This document shows, piece by piece, positions 27,156 to 39,760 of a DNA stretch of 64,000 nt. Source of the DNA: Septoria linicola (lineage: Eukaryota; Ascomycota; Dothideomycetes; Mycosphaerellales; Mycosphaerellaceae); NCBI GenBank assembly GCA_024114885.1, contig CP099427.1, positions 1,364,001 through 1,428,000 of the forward strand. Direction: 5' to 3'. Within the stretch, counting starts at the first letter, position 1, and each line of letters opens with the position of its first letter. The notes under the pieces are model-generated. The model saw nothing but the letters and a program-made list of their open reading frames with translations, was not told the origin of the DNA and searched no databases. The position numbers and the translations under genes were made by a program.

Positions 27156-27433
27156 TATTAAAAGTAGAGGGCGTTTGTAGATGCTATACAATGTTAAGGA
27201 GGGTATAGCGTAGTAAAGAAGAATAGGGGATTAATCTTAAACTAACTTATATATATAGTATAGTAGTAATATGCTAGGAACCAAATACAAAGTTGATTAA
27301 GTTAGTTATCTAAGAAGAGAAGAGAGAGAAGCAAGATGTACCTCTTGCCAAGCCTCAGGTGGGTGCCTTAGGCATCTAGAACTATGCTTAGAAGTCCATA
27401 TCTAGACTAACTATCTAGGATACATTCTTAACA
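27156..27433 (-). repeat. right (5') LTR of Copia copy 3
   Basis: 278 bp, with the primer-binding site GGCTTATAACC just inside at 27145-27155. Confidence 0.92.
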
Positions 27434-30400
27434 ATTACTTCTAATATTAAGACTCCTATAAGGTTACTACTAGTATACCTCTTTATAGTTAGGACAAAGA
27501 TAACTATCTTCGTATATCGGTCGATAATAACTAGAATCGTATTATATACGTATACTCCTCGCTTACTCGGTAGAAGGTCCGTAATAAAATCCTAAGTTAA
27601 TTCTTAGAACGGACGATCCGGTATAGGTAGCGTAGTTAGCTCGCTATATAGTCGATAGCGACGCGCTTTTACCTTCTAGTAACTCCTATAGGATTCTACG
27701 TATTATACGATATCCTTAGTTATCTCCGGCTACTAGTACTTCCTTCGTACTAGCGAGATAGTCTTATCCTTACTAAAATAGCCTATAAGGGTATTATCGT
27801 AATATATACGAATTACCTACGTCCGTAAGGCGTAGTCCTTAGGTACGTATAGTAAATCGTCTACCTAGAGGTTTCCCTCTCTTATAGTATATTACTCGAA
27901 CCGGCTACTATTACTTATCGCTTACGAGTATACTACGCTTATACTTAGCTTAGCCTACACTAGTACGCGAGTATATCTAAGGATTAAGTCTAAGACATTT
28001 ACGTACGGCTCTTTGCCCTTAGTAATCATACCTACTACTCGTATAGGCGTTAAGAACTACTACTACGGGTTAGAGTTAGTACTTCTCTCTATCGAAGAAT
28101 ACTATTCCTTATAAGTCGTATAGATACGAGCTACGAGCGGTCCGCCTACGTCCCTTGTACTCTAATTATCCTATAGTTGTAACTTAGTCTATAGGGTAGG
28201 TAGTAGGTTAGTTACCTCTACTACCTCCTTAGCGTAATCGCTACGCCTCGATAGCGCGTCGGCTAGGTTTCGCTTGCCCGCCTAGTACGTTATAACGAAG
28301 TCGAATAGGGCTAGGAATATAGCCTAACGGGCTTACCTACCGGTTAACTTCTTTACGCCTATAAACCTACGAAGGTTAGTATAGTCGACTAGTACGTCGA
28401 TCGTATATAGAGCGTTTTCGAGGTACGGCCTCTACGCTTTAAAAGCCTTAACTACTATAAGAAGCTCCTTATCGTGCACCTCGTAATTATACTCTACGGT
28501 AATTATCTTCCTAGATATAAATATAATAGGGTACTATTTAGATCCGAAGAGTTAGCTAAGGATTGTAGTAATTGTGTAATTAGAGGTGTCGCTCTCGACC
28601 CGTAACCTAAGCGTAAGGTTAAAGTGCCTTAGTAGCGGTACTATAGAAAAACGCTTTTTTAACTTAGTAAACGCCTACTCCTCTCGTACGGTCTACTTAA
28701 GTAGGCCCGGCTTCTTGCCTACTACGGCGCTCTTAGATAACGCCGTGAGTAGAGATACTACTCTAGAGTATTTAAAAATAAAACGCTAGTAGAAGTTAGT
28801 AAACCTAAGGAAAGATTAAACCTCTACGAGCGTTATAGACGTTAGCTACGCTACGATTACGTCTATCCTACGTAGATCTATCGTAACCCCTCTAGTAGTT
28901 ACTACGAAGCCTAGGAAATCGACTTCCTTCTACTAGAATTTGTACTTCGCTCTTTAAGTATAGAGCCCGAATTTCTAGAAGCGCGTAAGCACGTCGTATA
29001 CGTCGCGTACGTAGTCCGCGCGGCTCTTGCTATAGATAAGAATGTTATCAAGGTATACTACGTAGCACGTATCGACTAAACCTACTAGAGTATAGTTAAT
29101 ATACGCCTAGAACGTAGCTAGAGCGTTAGTTAGGCTAAATAGTATCACCTTATACTAGAAGTAGCCGTAGCGCGTACGGAACGTAGTCTTCTAGCGGTCG
29201 CTAGGCTTGACACGAATCCGATAGTATACGTCTATAAGGTCTAGAGTCGTAAACTATACAGCTCCTATAAGCCTATCTAGCGTCTTACTAATTAGGGGAA
29301 GTAGGTACCTATTCTTAATAGTAATTTCGTTTAACCCTCGGTAGTCGACGTATAGCCTTAGTTTACTATCTTTCTTTAGTATAAACAGGATAGGCGTACC
29401 CGCCTCGCTAACGCTACGCTTAATCTAATCGTGCTTAAGGCCTATAGTAAGGTACTTCTTTAATTCCTCTAGCTCCTTACCCGACTAGTAGTATAGCGGC
29501 CTAAAGGGCGGAACGGTACCTAGACGTAGCTTAATCGTATACTCTACGCTATCTACTAGCTTGCTCCTTATCTCCTCTATCGGGTTTAGAATATCGGAGA
29601 ACTATTAGAACTTAGAAGGAAGAGGGTTAAGCTCTTCGCCTTCGCCTATCTTACTTATTACTATTACATATATAGTTAGTATATACTTTAAGTTCTTGAA
29701 AAACTTATAAGCTTCTCTAACCTTAACGTTTTTAAAAGCATCGCTATAGGTCTACTTATCCGAGCCGCTATCGACTCGTATACGATAAGTACGCCTCTAT
29801 AGCCGACCTAAGATTATATTAGGAGTTAGTATATCGTAGGTATAAAAGATTACGCCTACTATACGCTCTACTCCTACGGAGTCTACGAGCTACACGCGTA
29901 TATAGTATACGCTATAATAATACCCTAATTCTCTAGTAAACGAGGTAGCTAGAGGTAAGGCGGTATTAGTTCGAGCCGTAATACCGTGTTATAAGATAAA
30001 GGATCTTAACACTACGTTAATGTTAGTAGTATTATTAAGAAGGAATTAGGCTAGCTTAAGCCTATCCTACGCCTCGACTACGCCCTCTAGGTAAGTCGTA
30101 TTTACGACTTATATAGGGAGGTATATATCGCTACTAAGCTCGGTATCTAGAGATCGTAGTTCTTCTCTAACACCTTCTCTTTTTTTAGCGTCTCTATAGT
30201 AACCTTACGTACCGACAGCTTCTTACTATCGTCTTAGGCGCTTCGGTTAGGGCAGACAGAATTAGTACTAATATACCTCTTCTACTTATAGCTATAGTAT
30301 TCCAAATACTTATAGCCTATAATAGAGCGAGTAGAACCTTTGTCGCTAGAGCGACGCGTGTTATTCCCTCCTAGACTATCGTCGCGTCTACGCGTAGGAG

Positions 30401-31402
30401 CATCGCTCTCTACGCGCTTACGCTTCGAGTACGTATCGCGCTCGCGGTCCCTATTACTCTAGCTTCCGCCCTAGTTATACTATATAGGAATTACCCTATC
30501 GGCTTACTCTAGGCGCCTTACTAACGTAACTAAATTAGCGCGCTTACTAGGTACGGTATAATTCTTAATAATCTCTTATCGAAGCGCCGGCTTTAACTTT
30601 ACGAGGAGCTAGCGTACTAGCTACGTTTCGCTATAGTCGCCTAGTTAAGACTCTAAGTAGCCTAGCTCTGTAGCGAACTAGCGCACCTCTTAGCCCTTAC
30701 CCTATTAGGCCTTCTCGTACTCGACCGTTACGAGGATCGTACGATTCGCCTAATCCCTAATAACGTTATAGATAAAGCGCTTGAACTTAGTCTAAGTATA
30801 GTCTAGAGGTATTACCTTAGAGTGTTCGTTATACTAGGTCTCTTACGCCTCGCCTACGAGCTATATAATACTATATAGGACCTTCGAATCTTCTATACTA
30901 AACTCTTATAGACTATTAAGGAAGATTATTTCGAGACTACGAATAAACTCCCTCGCCTCTCGGACTGTCTCGCTCTTAAAGGCACGAGGTTCTCTAACTT
31001 TAGGACCTTTATATCGCGTATACGACGCGCTATCGTGAAGTATACTGCCCGTAATACTAGCGCTAGCGTCGTCTTTAGGATCGCTAATATCGAGAGTACT
31101 AGGAGTATTCGAGGATAGAGATTCTAACTCCGTAAGGAGCCGATTGTTCTCTCGTCGTAGGGCGCGTATCTCTAAGCGACGACGTAGTTCCTAGTTCTTA
31201 GCCTTAAGCTATATACGCTCTACCTACGTACTATCTTTAGTTACACTAGTAGACTCCTACTCCTAAACCTCGTTAGTATCTATAGGATTACCTTAATCGT
31301 CTACTTCGCCTATTACGAGCCCTAGTAGCGCCGTACCTACGTTACGTTAGGGAGCTATAGGCCTCTATAGATTACTACTCTCGGAAAGAGAAGAATTAGA
31401 AT

Positions 31403-31574
31403 TATAAAAGGGGTATATAGTAATATATAGAGCGCCCTCCTAATAAGACTATTAGGATATCGTAAGACTAATTCTTACCTCCTTTCGGATATATACGCGT
31501 ACTATAATTATACCGTACGCTAAGCCTACGAGCCTTAGGCGGGTCTTAGCCTTTAACCTTACCTAGCTCTTATA
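31403..31574 (-). repeat. right (5') LTR of Gypsy copy G2
   Basis: 172 bp, TATAAAAGGGG...CTCTTATA. It is followed by the TSD CTATA and then by the resumed sequence of G1. Confidence 0.9.
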
Positions 31575-32569
31575 CTATAGTAATATCGATATCTACCTCT
31601 ACTATATTAAGTATACCTACGATAGTATAGATCTTCGAATACTCCTTAACTACGCTTTACCTACTAATAGACTACGTATAGACGACGAACCTATATATAA
31701 TAGAGTAATAAAGCCTAGCTAGAAAGTTAAGTACTAGCGCTATAAGCGCTAGTACTACGCCTATAAGCGTATTACTAATAGAAACCTTAAGTAGTAGGCG
31801 CGCTACGTACTATACTACTACGAGTAGCTAGAGACCCTCTCTAAAAGCGTATATAAAGAGTAGGTAAAACGCTACCTAAAGAGCCTCTATACTTCTATTA
31901 AGACCGCTAAGAGAGTCTTTACTAGTAATAAGGGTAAAGCTATTAGTAGCTAGGATACGCTACGTAAAGCGAGTATACTCGCCTCGCTACTAGCTAGCGC
32001 GATGTCCGTCGCTAGTCTAGTAGAGACCTAGCGCTAGTCTAACTTTATAGTAGCTATATTTAAGCTATAGTACGAGGTATACCTACTCTTCCTATACGAT
32101 CCTCGTACGATACTAATACTCTTCGTAGACTAACTATATAGTAGGCGCCTCTAGCGACGCCCTAGACGCTATCGTAGAGGTAGCCTACTCTAAGAATAGT
32201 AACTAGGAAGAGAGTAAGCTATTAGAGGACACGGTATCTAACGAGGAGGTAGACAAGGTAGACGAGGATAAGGACGTAGAGAGCGTCGATAGTAGTAGAA
32301 ACGCTAGCGACGACGCGCTCTCTATAGACGATAAATAAGCGTTTCGCTTACTAACTATCTATACTTCTTATACTCTACTCGCGCCTATATAGGCTATAGT
32401 TAGATTCTTACTTCTTATTTATAGGCACTATACGACCTACTTAGTAGGCGTATATAAATAATATAGTTTACGCTTCTATATATCTTAAATACCTTAGTAA
32501 TTTTCTTACTCTCTTAAATTTAAAGTTTGCTCCTATATATAGGTTTAGCGCTTAGTACTTAGTATCGCC

Positions 32570-32601
32570 GTATTAGTGCCTTAGCGTATTAGCGCCTTAG
32601 C
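32570..32601. repeat. 16-bp tandem repeat in Gypsy G1, two units
   Basis: Two units of the GTATTAGTGCCTTAGC type, at the same place in the element as in the other copies. Confidence 0.75.
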
Positions 32602-35579
32602 GCTTCTATCTTACTACGCGCCTACTTACGCGCTACGCTTCGAATACGTCTAGTACTATATAGCCGCTAATATATTCTTTAGGTTCCTACTAGTCGTACT
32701 CTTTAAGCTAGCTCTACTAGTAGATTAAGTACTAGCGTACGCCCTTCCTTACTCGAGTTCTAAGGATCTTCTTAACTTCCTATTTACTCTAGTAGTCCGC
32801 GAGTAGTATACTCTCTACCTACGTCTTACTACCCTTCTAAGGTTCTAGAAGCGATATATAAAATACGTTATAGATAAGAGCGTCTAGTAGTAGAGCTAAG
32901 CGATACGCCTACTTCTCTACTACGTTAATTACCTTAAAAGGCCTAGTAAACTTATCTACTAACTTCTTCGAAAGAACCTTTAATCGTAGGTTCTTTATCG
33001 ATAGTAAGACTATATCGTCGACCTTATATTCCTTAGCCTAATATCTATTATTAAAGTACCTAGCCTACGCCTCGCTTACTTCTCGCTAGCGTTTATTTAG
33101 CGTCTTATAGTTCTTCTTTAATCTTTCTATAGCTTCCTTAGTAGCTAGTACCTTCCTTTTAGGAAACGTACTTTAAGCTTCTTACTTACTCGTTACTAGC
33201 TCTAGATTAAAACTATATAGCGCTATAAATAGTAATACCTTTAGTATCGTATACGTACTATTATTATATACGAACTCGGCTTATACTAACAGGTCTACCT
33301 AGTTATCTTACTACTCTACGTAGTAGATACGTAGGTAAGTCTTAAGCGTCTAATTCGCTCTTTTAGTTTACCTATCCGTTTATAGATAGAACGCTATACT
33401 TAGCTTACGCTTTATATACGCCTCGTAGTAGAAGTTAGACTAGAACTAACTCGTAAATATAGACCCTCTATCGCTAATAATACCTATAGGTATACTATAA
33501 TACCTAATTACTTCTAATATTAAGACTCCTATAAGATCGCTACTCGTATACCTCTTTATAGTTAGTACGAAGATAACTATCTTTATATATTAGTCGACGA
33601 TAACTAGAATCGTATTATATACGTATACTCCTTACTTACTTAGTAGAAGATCTATAATAAAATCCTAAGTTAATTCTTAGAATAGACGATCTAGTATAGG
33701 TAGCGTAGTTAGCTCGCTATATAGTCGATAGCGACGCGCCTTTACCTTCTAGTAACTTCTATAGGACTCTACGTATTATATAATATCCTTAGTTATCTCT
33801 AGCTACTAGTACTTCCTTCGTACTAGCGAGATAGTCTTATCCTTACTAAAATAGCCTATAAGGGTATTATCGTAATATATACGAATTACCTACGTCTATA
33901 AAGCGTAGTCCTTAGGTATATATAGTAAATCGTCTACCTAGAGGTTTCTCTCTCTTATAGTATATTACTCGAATCGGCCGCTATTACTTATCGCCTACGA
34001 GTATACTACGCTTATACTTAGCTTAGCCTATACTAGCGCGCGAGTATATCTAAGGATTAAGTCTAAGATATTCGCGTACGGCTCTTTACTCTTAGTAATT
34101 ATACCTACTACTCGTATAGGCGTTAAAAACTACTACTACGAGTTAGAGTTAGTACTTCTCTCTATCGAAGAATACTATTCCTTATAAGTTATATAGATAT
34201 AAGCTACGAGCGGTCTACCTACGTCTCTCGTACTCTAGTTATTCTATAGCTAATATTAGCTATAACTTAGTCTATAGAGTAGGTAGTAGGTTAGTTACCT
34301 CTACTATCTCCTTAGCGTAGTCGCTACGCCTCGACAGCGCGTCGGCTAGGTTTCGCTTACCTACCTAGTACGTTATAACGAAGTCGAATAGGGCTAGGAA
34401 GGTAGCCTAATAGGCCTATCTACTAGTTAACTTCTTTACGCCTATAAACCTACGAAGGTTAGTATAGTCGACTAGTACGTCGATCGTATATAGAGCGCCT
34501 TCGAGGTACGGCCTCTACGCTTTAAAAGCCTTAACTACTATAAGAAGCTTCTTATCGTATACCTTATAATTATACTCTATAGTAATTATCTTCCTAGATA
34601 TAAATATAATAGAGTACTATTTAGACCTAAAGAGTTAGCTAAGGATTATAGTAATTACGTAATTAGAGACGTCGCTCTCGACCTATAACCTAAGCGTAGA
34701 GTCGAAGTATCTTAGTAGCGGTATTATAGAAAAACGCCTTTTTAACTTAGTAAACGCCTACTCCTCTCGTATAGTCTACTTAAGTAGGCTAGGCTTCTTA
34801 CCTACTACGGCGCTCTTAGATAACGCTATAAGTAGAGATACTACTCTAGAGTATTTAAAAATAAAACGCTAGTAGAAGTTAGTAAACCTAAGAAAAAATT
34901 AAACCTCTACGAGCGTTATAGGCGTTAGCTACGCTACGATTACGTCTATCCTATATAGATCTATCGTAACCTCTCTAGTAGTTACTACGAAGCCTAGGAA
35001 ATCGACTTCCTTCTACTAGAATTTATACTTTACTCTTTAAGTATAGAGCCTAAATTTCTAGAGACGCGTAAGTACGTCGTATACGTCGCGTATATAGTCC
35101 GCGCGGCTCTTACTATAGATAAGAATATTATTAAGGTATACTACGTAGTACGTGTCGACTAGACCTACTAGAGTATAGTTAATATACGCCTAGAACGTAG
35201 CTAGAGCGTTAGTTAGGCTAAATAGTATTACCTTATACTAGAAGTAGCCGTAGCGCGTATAGAATATAGTCTTCTAGTAGTCGCTAGGCTTAATACGAAT
35301 CCGATAGTATATATCTATAAGGTCTAGAGTCGTAAACTATATAGCTCCTATAAGCTTATCTAGCGTCTCGCTAATTAAGAAGAGTAGATACCTATTCTTA
35401 ATAGTAATTTCGTTTAACCCTTAGTAGTCGATATATAGCCTTAGTTTACCGTCTTTCTTTAGTATAAATAGGATAGGCGTACCTATCTTACTAACGCTAC
35501 GCTCGATCTAATCGTACTTAAGGCCTATAGTAAGGTATTTCTTTAATTCCTCTAGCTCCTTACTCGACTAGTAATATAG

Positions 35580-35751
35580 TATAAAAGAGGTATATAGTAA
35601 TATATAGAACGCTCTTCTAATAAGACTATTAGGATATCGTAAGACTAATTCTTGCCTCCTTTTAGATATATACGTATACTATAATTATACTATACGCTAA
35701 GCCTATAAGCCTAAGGCGGGTCTTAGCCTTTAACCTTACCTAGCTCTTATA
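35580..35751 (-). repeat. left (3') LTR of Gypsy copy G3
   Basis: 172 bp, same ends as the other LTRs of the family. Confidence 0.9.
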
Positions 35752-35767
35752 ACTATCTCCTCTCTCT
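35752..35767 (-). other. polypurine tract of Gypsy G3
   Basis: On the minus strand AGAGAGAGGAGATAGT abuts the left LTR. This fixes the left LTR as the 3' LTR and agrees with pol on the minus strand. Confidence 0.7.
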
Positions 35768-36064
35768 AAGGGAGCTACCCTTAGCGACATTCTTACTTAA
35801 TAGGTTATATTCTAGGCTGCCTATTTAGTCCTTATAATATACTTTGTCTATTCTACGCCTATCGCGTCTCTAACGCGTTATACTTACGAACCTTTAACGT
35901 ATTACGTAAATCCGCGCTATAAAGTAAAGAGTTACTATACGTGTTACGTTTACGTAGTAATACATTCCTTACTATAGCGACTACGATTCGTAGCTCGAGC
36001 GTATTCTTAAAAACTCTTCTAACTCTCTCTTAGACTTTCTCTCTCTACGTATATAATATTTTCT

Positions 36065-36953
36065 ATATTCTTATTAACGCTAGTATCTACGTACGATTAC
36101 TATACTACTAACGTAAGTACAATACTACCGAAACGTACTAGAGTCGTAGTCCCGAACCGCCTACTACGTACTATCGACGATATTAGAGGCTATAGAGATA
36201 TCGAGATCTACCTCTACTATATTAAGTATACCTACGACGGTACGGATCTTCGAATACTCCTTAACTACGCTTTACCTACTAATGGACTACGTATAGACGA
36301 CGAGCCTACGTATAACAGGGTAATAAAGCCTAGCTAGAAGGTTAAGTACTAGCGCTATAAGCGCTAGTACTACGCTTATAAGCGTATTACTAACGGAAAC
36401 CTTAAGCGGTAGGCGCGCTACGTACTATACTACTACGGCTAGCTAGAGACCCTCCCTAAGGGCGTACGTAAAGAGTAGGTAAAGCGCCGCCTAAAGAGCC
36501 TCTATACCTCTATTAAGACTACTAAGAGAGTCTTTACTAGTAATAAGGGTAAAGCCGTTAGCGGCTAAGATACGCTACGTAAGGCGAGCGTACTCGCCTC
36601 GCTACTAGCTAGCGCGATATCCGTCGCTAGTCTAGTAGAGACCTAGCGCTAGTCTAACTTTATAGTAGCTATATTTGAGCTATAGTACGAGGTATACCTA
36701 CTCTTCCTATACGATCCTCGTACGATACTAATACTCTTCGTAGACTAACTATATAGTAGGCGCCTCTAGCGACGCCCTAGACGCTACTATAGAAGCGGCC
36801 TACCTTAAGGATAGTAACTAGAAGGAGAGTAAGCTATTAGAGGACATAGTGTCCGACAAGGAGGTAGACGAGGTAGACGAGGATAAGGACGTAGAAAGCG
36901 TCGATAGTAGTAGAAACGCTAGCGACGACGCGCTCTCTACGAACGATAAATAA
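36065..36953 (+). pseudogene. counter-strand accessory gene of the Gypsy family (reference copy, in G3)
   Basis: Reading from 36065 (ATA, where G2 has ATG) the frame is free of any stop for 90 codons, which is striking in RIP DNA. It then continues with 11 stops, ten TAG and one TAA, to a TAA at 36951-36953 shared by all copies. The frame only joins to the acidic tail if 36692-36743 is removed. That 52-nt piece starts GTATAC, contains TACTAAT and ends GTAG, like a fungal intron with a worn 3' site. The spliced length is 837 nt, or 278 residues. The N-terminal two thirds is basic (many Arg/Lys/Tyr) and the tail is acidic. It lies on the strand opposite to pol, between pol and the polypurine tract. 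I do not recognise the family. It could be an accessory ORF comparable in position to antisense ORFs of some plant Tat-type Gypsy elements, or a captured host gene. Confidence 0.55.
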
Positions 36954-37184
36954 GCGTTTCGCTTACTAACTATCTACGCCTCTTATATTCCGCTCGCGCC
37001 TATATAGGCTATAGTTAAATACTTACTTCTTACCTATAGGTATTATACGACCTACTTAGTAGGCGTATATAAATAATATAGTTTATACTTCGATATATCC
37101 TAAATACCTTAGTAATTTTCTTACTCTCTCGAATTTAAAGTTTGCTCCTATATATAAGTTTAGCGCTTAGTACTTAGTATCGCT

Positions 37185-37232
37185 ATATTAGTGCCTTAGC
37201 GTATTAGTACCTTAGTATATTAGCGCCTTAGC
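37185..37232. repeat. 16-bp tandem repeat in Gypsy G3, three units
   Basis: Three units of ATATTAGTGCCTTAGC type, between the accessory gene and the chromodomain. Confidence 0.8.
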
Positions 37233-37289
37233 GCTTCTATCTTACTACGCGCCCGCTTACGCGCTACGCTTCGAATACGTCTAGTACTA

Positions 37290-37700
37290 TATAGCTACTA
37301 ATATATTCTTTAGGTTCCTACTAGTCGTACTCTTTAGACTAGCCCTACTAGCGGATTAAGTACTAGCGTACGCTCTTCCTTACTCGAGTTCTAAGGATCT
37401 TCTTAACTTCCTATTTACTCTAGTAGTCTACGAGTAGTATACTCTCTACCTACGTCTCGCTACCCTTCTAAGGTTCTAGAAGTAATATATAAAATACGTT
37501 ATAGATAAGAGCGTCTAGTAGTAGGGCTAAGTAGTACGCCTACTTTCCTACTACGTTAATTACCTTAAAAGGCCTAGTAAACTTGTCTACTAACTTCTTC
37601 GAAGGAACCTTTAATCGTAGGTTCTTTATCGATAGTAAGACTATATCGCCGACCTTATATTCCTTAGCCTAATACCTATTATTAAAGTACCTAGCCTACG
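37290..37700 (-). pseudogene. integrase C-terminal GPF module and chromodomain of Gypsy G3
   Basis: On the minus strand from 37700 leftward: EYKVGDIVLLSIKNLRLK, then a Lys-Leu-Val-Asp-Lys-Phe stretch followed by RPFKVINVV (the GPF/Y module). Further left is a chromodomain. It is clearest in G2 at the same place, where it reads GKGVRQYLIRW, then GWPKEYD, then WEP once TAG is taken as a RIP-altered Gln/Trp codon. This places the family among chromoviruses, whose chromodomains are known to steer integration to heterochromatin. Confidence 0.7.
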
Positions 37701-39479
37701 CCTTACTTACTTCTCGCTAGCGTTTACTTAGCGTCTTATAGTTCTTCTTTAATCTTTCTATAGCTTCCTTAGTAGCTAGTACCTCTCTTTTAGAAAGCGC
37801 GCTCTAAGCTTCTCGCCTACTCGTTACTAGCTCTAGATTAAAACTATATAGCGCTATAAACGGTAATACCTTTAGTATCGTATACGTACTATTATTATAT
37901 ACGAACTCGGCTTATACTAATAGGTCTACCTAGTTATCTTATTACTCTACGTAGTAGATACGTAGATAAGTCTTAAGCGTCTAATTCGCTCTTTCGGTTT
38001 ACCTATCCGTTTACGGATAGAACGCTATACTTAGCTTACGCTTTATATACGCCTCGTAGTAGAAGTCAGACTAAAACTAACTTATAAATATAGATCCTCT
38101 ATCGCTAATAATGCCTATAGGTATACTATAATACCTAATTACTTCTAATATTAAGACTCCTATAAGGTTACTACTAGTATACCTCTTTATAGTTAGGACA
38201 AAGATAACTATCTTTATATATCGGTCGATAATAACTAGAATCGTATTATACACGTATACTCCTCGCTTACTTAGTAGAAGATCTATAATAAAATCCTAAG
38301 TTAATTCTTAGAATAGACGATCTAGTATAGGTAGCGTAGTTAGCTCGCTATATAGTCGATAGCGACGCGCCTTTACCTTCTAGTAACTTCTATAGGACTC
38401 TACATATTATATAATATCCTTAGTTATCTCTAGCTACTAGTACTTCCTTCGTACTAGCGAGATAGTCTTATCCTTACTAAAATAGCCTATAAGGGTATTA
38501 TCGTAATATATACGAATTACCTACGTCTATAAGGCGTAGTCTTTAGGTATATATAGTAAATCGTCTACCTAGAGGTTCCTCTCTCTTATAGTATATTACT
38601 CGAATCGGCTACTATTACTTATCGCTTACGAGTATACTACGCTTATACTTAGCTTAGCCTATACTAGCGCGCGAGTATATTTAAGGATCAAGTCTAAGAT
38701 ATTTACGTATAGCTCTTTACTCTTAGTAATTATACCTACTACTCGTATAGGCGTTAAAAACTACTACTATAGGTTAGAGTTAGTACTTCTCTCTATTAAA
38801 GAATACTATTCTTTATAAGTCGTATAGATACGAGCTACGAGCGGTCCGCCTACGTCTCTCGTACTCTAATCGCCCTATAGCTATAACTTAGTCTATAGAG
38901 TAGGTAGAAGGTTAGTTACCTCTACTACCTTTTTAGCGTAATCGCTACGCCTTAATAGCGCGTCGGCTAGGTTTCGCTTACCTACCTAGTACGTTATAAC
39001 GAAGTCGAATAGGGCTAGGAAGGTAGCCTAATAGGCTTACCTACTAGTTAACTTCTTTACGCCTATAAACCTACGAAGGTTAGTATAGTCGACTAGTACG
39101 TCGATCGTATATAGAGCGCCTTTAAGGTACGGCCTCTACGCTTTAAAAGCCTTAACTACTATAAGAAGCTCCTTATTATATACCTCGTAATTATACTCTA
39201 TAGTAATTATCTTTCTAGATATAAATATAATAAGGTACTATTTAGACTCGAAGAGTTAGCTAAGGATTATAGTAATTACGTAATTAGAGGCGTCGCTTTC
39301 GACCTATAACCTAAGCGTAAGGTTAAAGTACCTTAGTAGTGGTACTATAGAAAAACGCCTTTTTAACTTAGTAAACGCCTACTCCTCTCGTATAGTCTAC
39401 TTAAGTAGGCTAGGCTTCTTACCTACTACGGCGCTCTTAGATAACGCTATAAGTAGAGATACTACTCTAGAGTATTTAA

Positions 39480-39760
39480 AAATAAAACGCTAGTAGAAGT
39501 TAGTAAACCTAAGGAAGGATTAAACCTCTACGAGCGTTATAGGCGTTAGCTACGCCGCGATTACGTCTATCCTACGTAGATCTATCGTAACCTCTCTAGT
39601 AGTTACTACGAAGCCTAGGAAATCGACTTCCTTCTACTAGAATTTATACTTTGCTCTTTAAGTATAGAGTCCGAACTTCTAGAGACGCGTAAGTACGTCG
39701 TATACGTCGCGTACGTAGTCCGCGCGGCTCTTACTATAGATAAGAATATTATTAAGGTAT
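39480..39760 (-). pseudogene. reverse transcriptase core remnant of Gypsy G3
   Basis: On the minus strand near 39731-39760 the frame reads YLNNILIYSKS, the RIP form of the catalytic YLDDILIYSK motif. Further downstream, at 39480-39514, it reads LGLxNFYxRFI, the conserved step after the RT palm (FLGFxNFYRRFI type). Both catalytic aspartates now read asparagine. Confidence 0.85.

Larger units (their letters stand above)
21135..27433 (-). mobile_element. Copia-type LTR retrotransposon, copy 3, RIP-inactivated
   Basis: 6299 bp with TSD ATTAC (21130-21134 and 27434-27438), minus strand. It is co-linear with copy 1 in reverse and carries the same RT and integrase remnants. It interrupts the integrase part of Gypsy G2; the empty site is intact in G1 near 33500. 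Frames are broken by TAG/TAA only mildly in places, again pointing to lighter RIP than in the Gypsy copies. Confidence 0.93.
12288..31574 (-). mobile_element. Gypsy copy G2: complete chromovirus-type element carrying two Copia insertions
   Basis: The flanking TSD is CTATA (12283-12287 and 31575-31579). The LTRs are 172 bp. Removing Copia copies 2 and 3 with one TSD each leaves 6703 bp. Pol is on the minus strand. In the RT the active-site stretch reads YLDNILIYS (around 29010-29060), with one catalytic aspartate still present. The gag end, toward 31 kb, has a worn zinc-knuckle-like piece near 30280. The chromodomain lies near 20290-20400: with RIP stops undone it reads QYLIRW and GWPKEYD followed by WEP. 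The insertion site in G1 is confirmed by uninterrupted sister sequence near 36195. Confidence 0.92.
12168..32338 (+). pseudogene. counter-strand accessory gene of Gypsy copy G1, split by G2
   Basis: Same gene as described at 36065-36953. In G1 it runs 12168-12287, is interrupted by G2 and its TSD, and resumes at 31580, ending at the TAA at 32336-32338. The start codon equivalent has become ATA. The acidic C-terminal tail and final Asp-Lys-stop are kept. Several internal TAG codons are present. The protein family is not recognised. Confidence 0.5.

Noticed and set aside
28586..28789. 67-codon plus-strand frame in the Gypsy G2 region
   Set aside because: It is the reverse strand of the RT/RNase H part of pol (the opposite strand there reads the LGLxNFYxRFI stretch), so it is a shadow.
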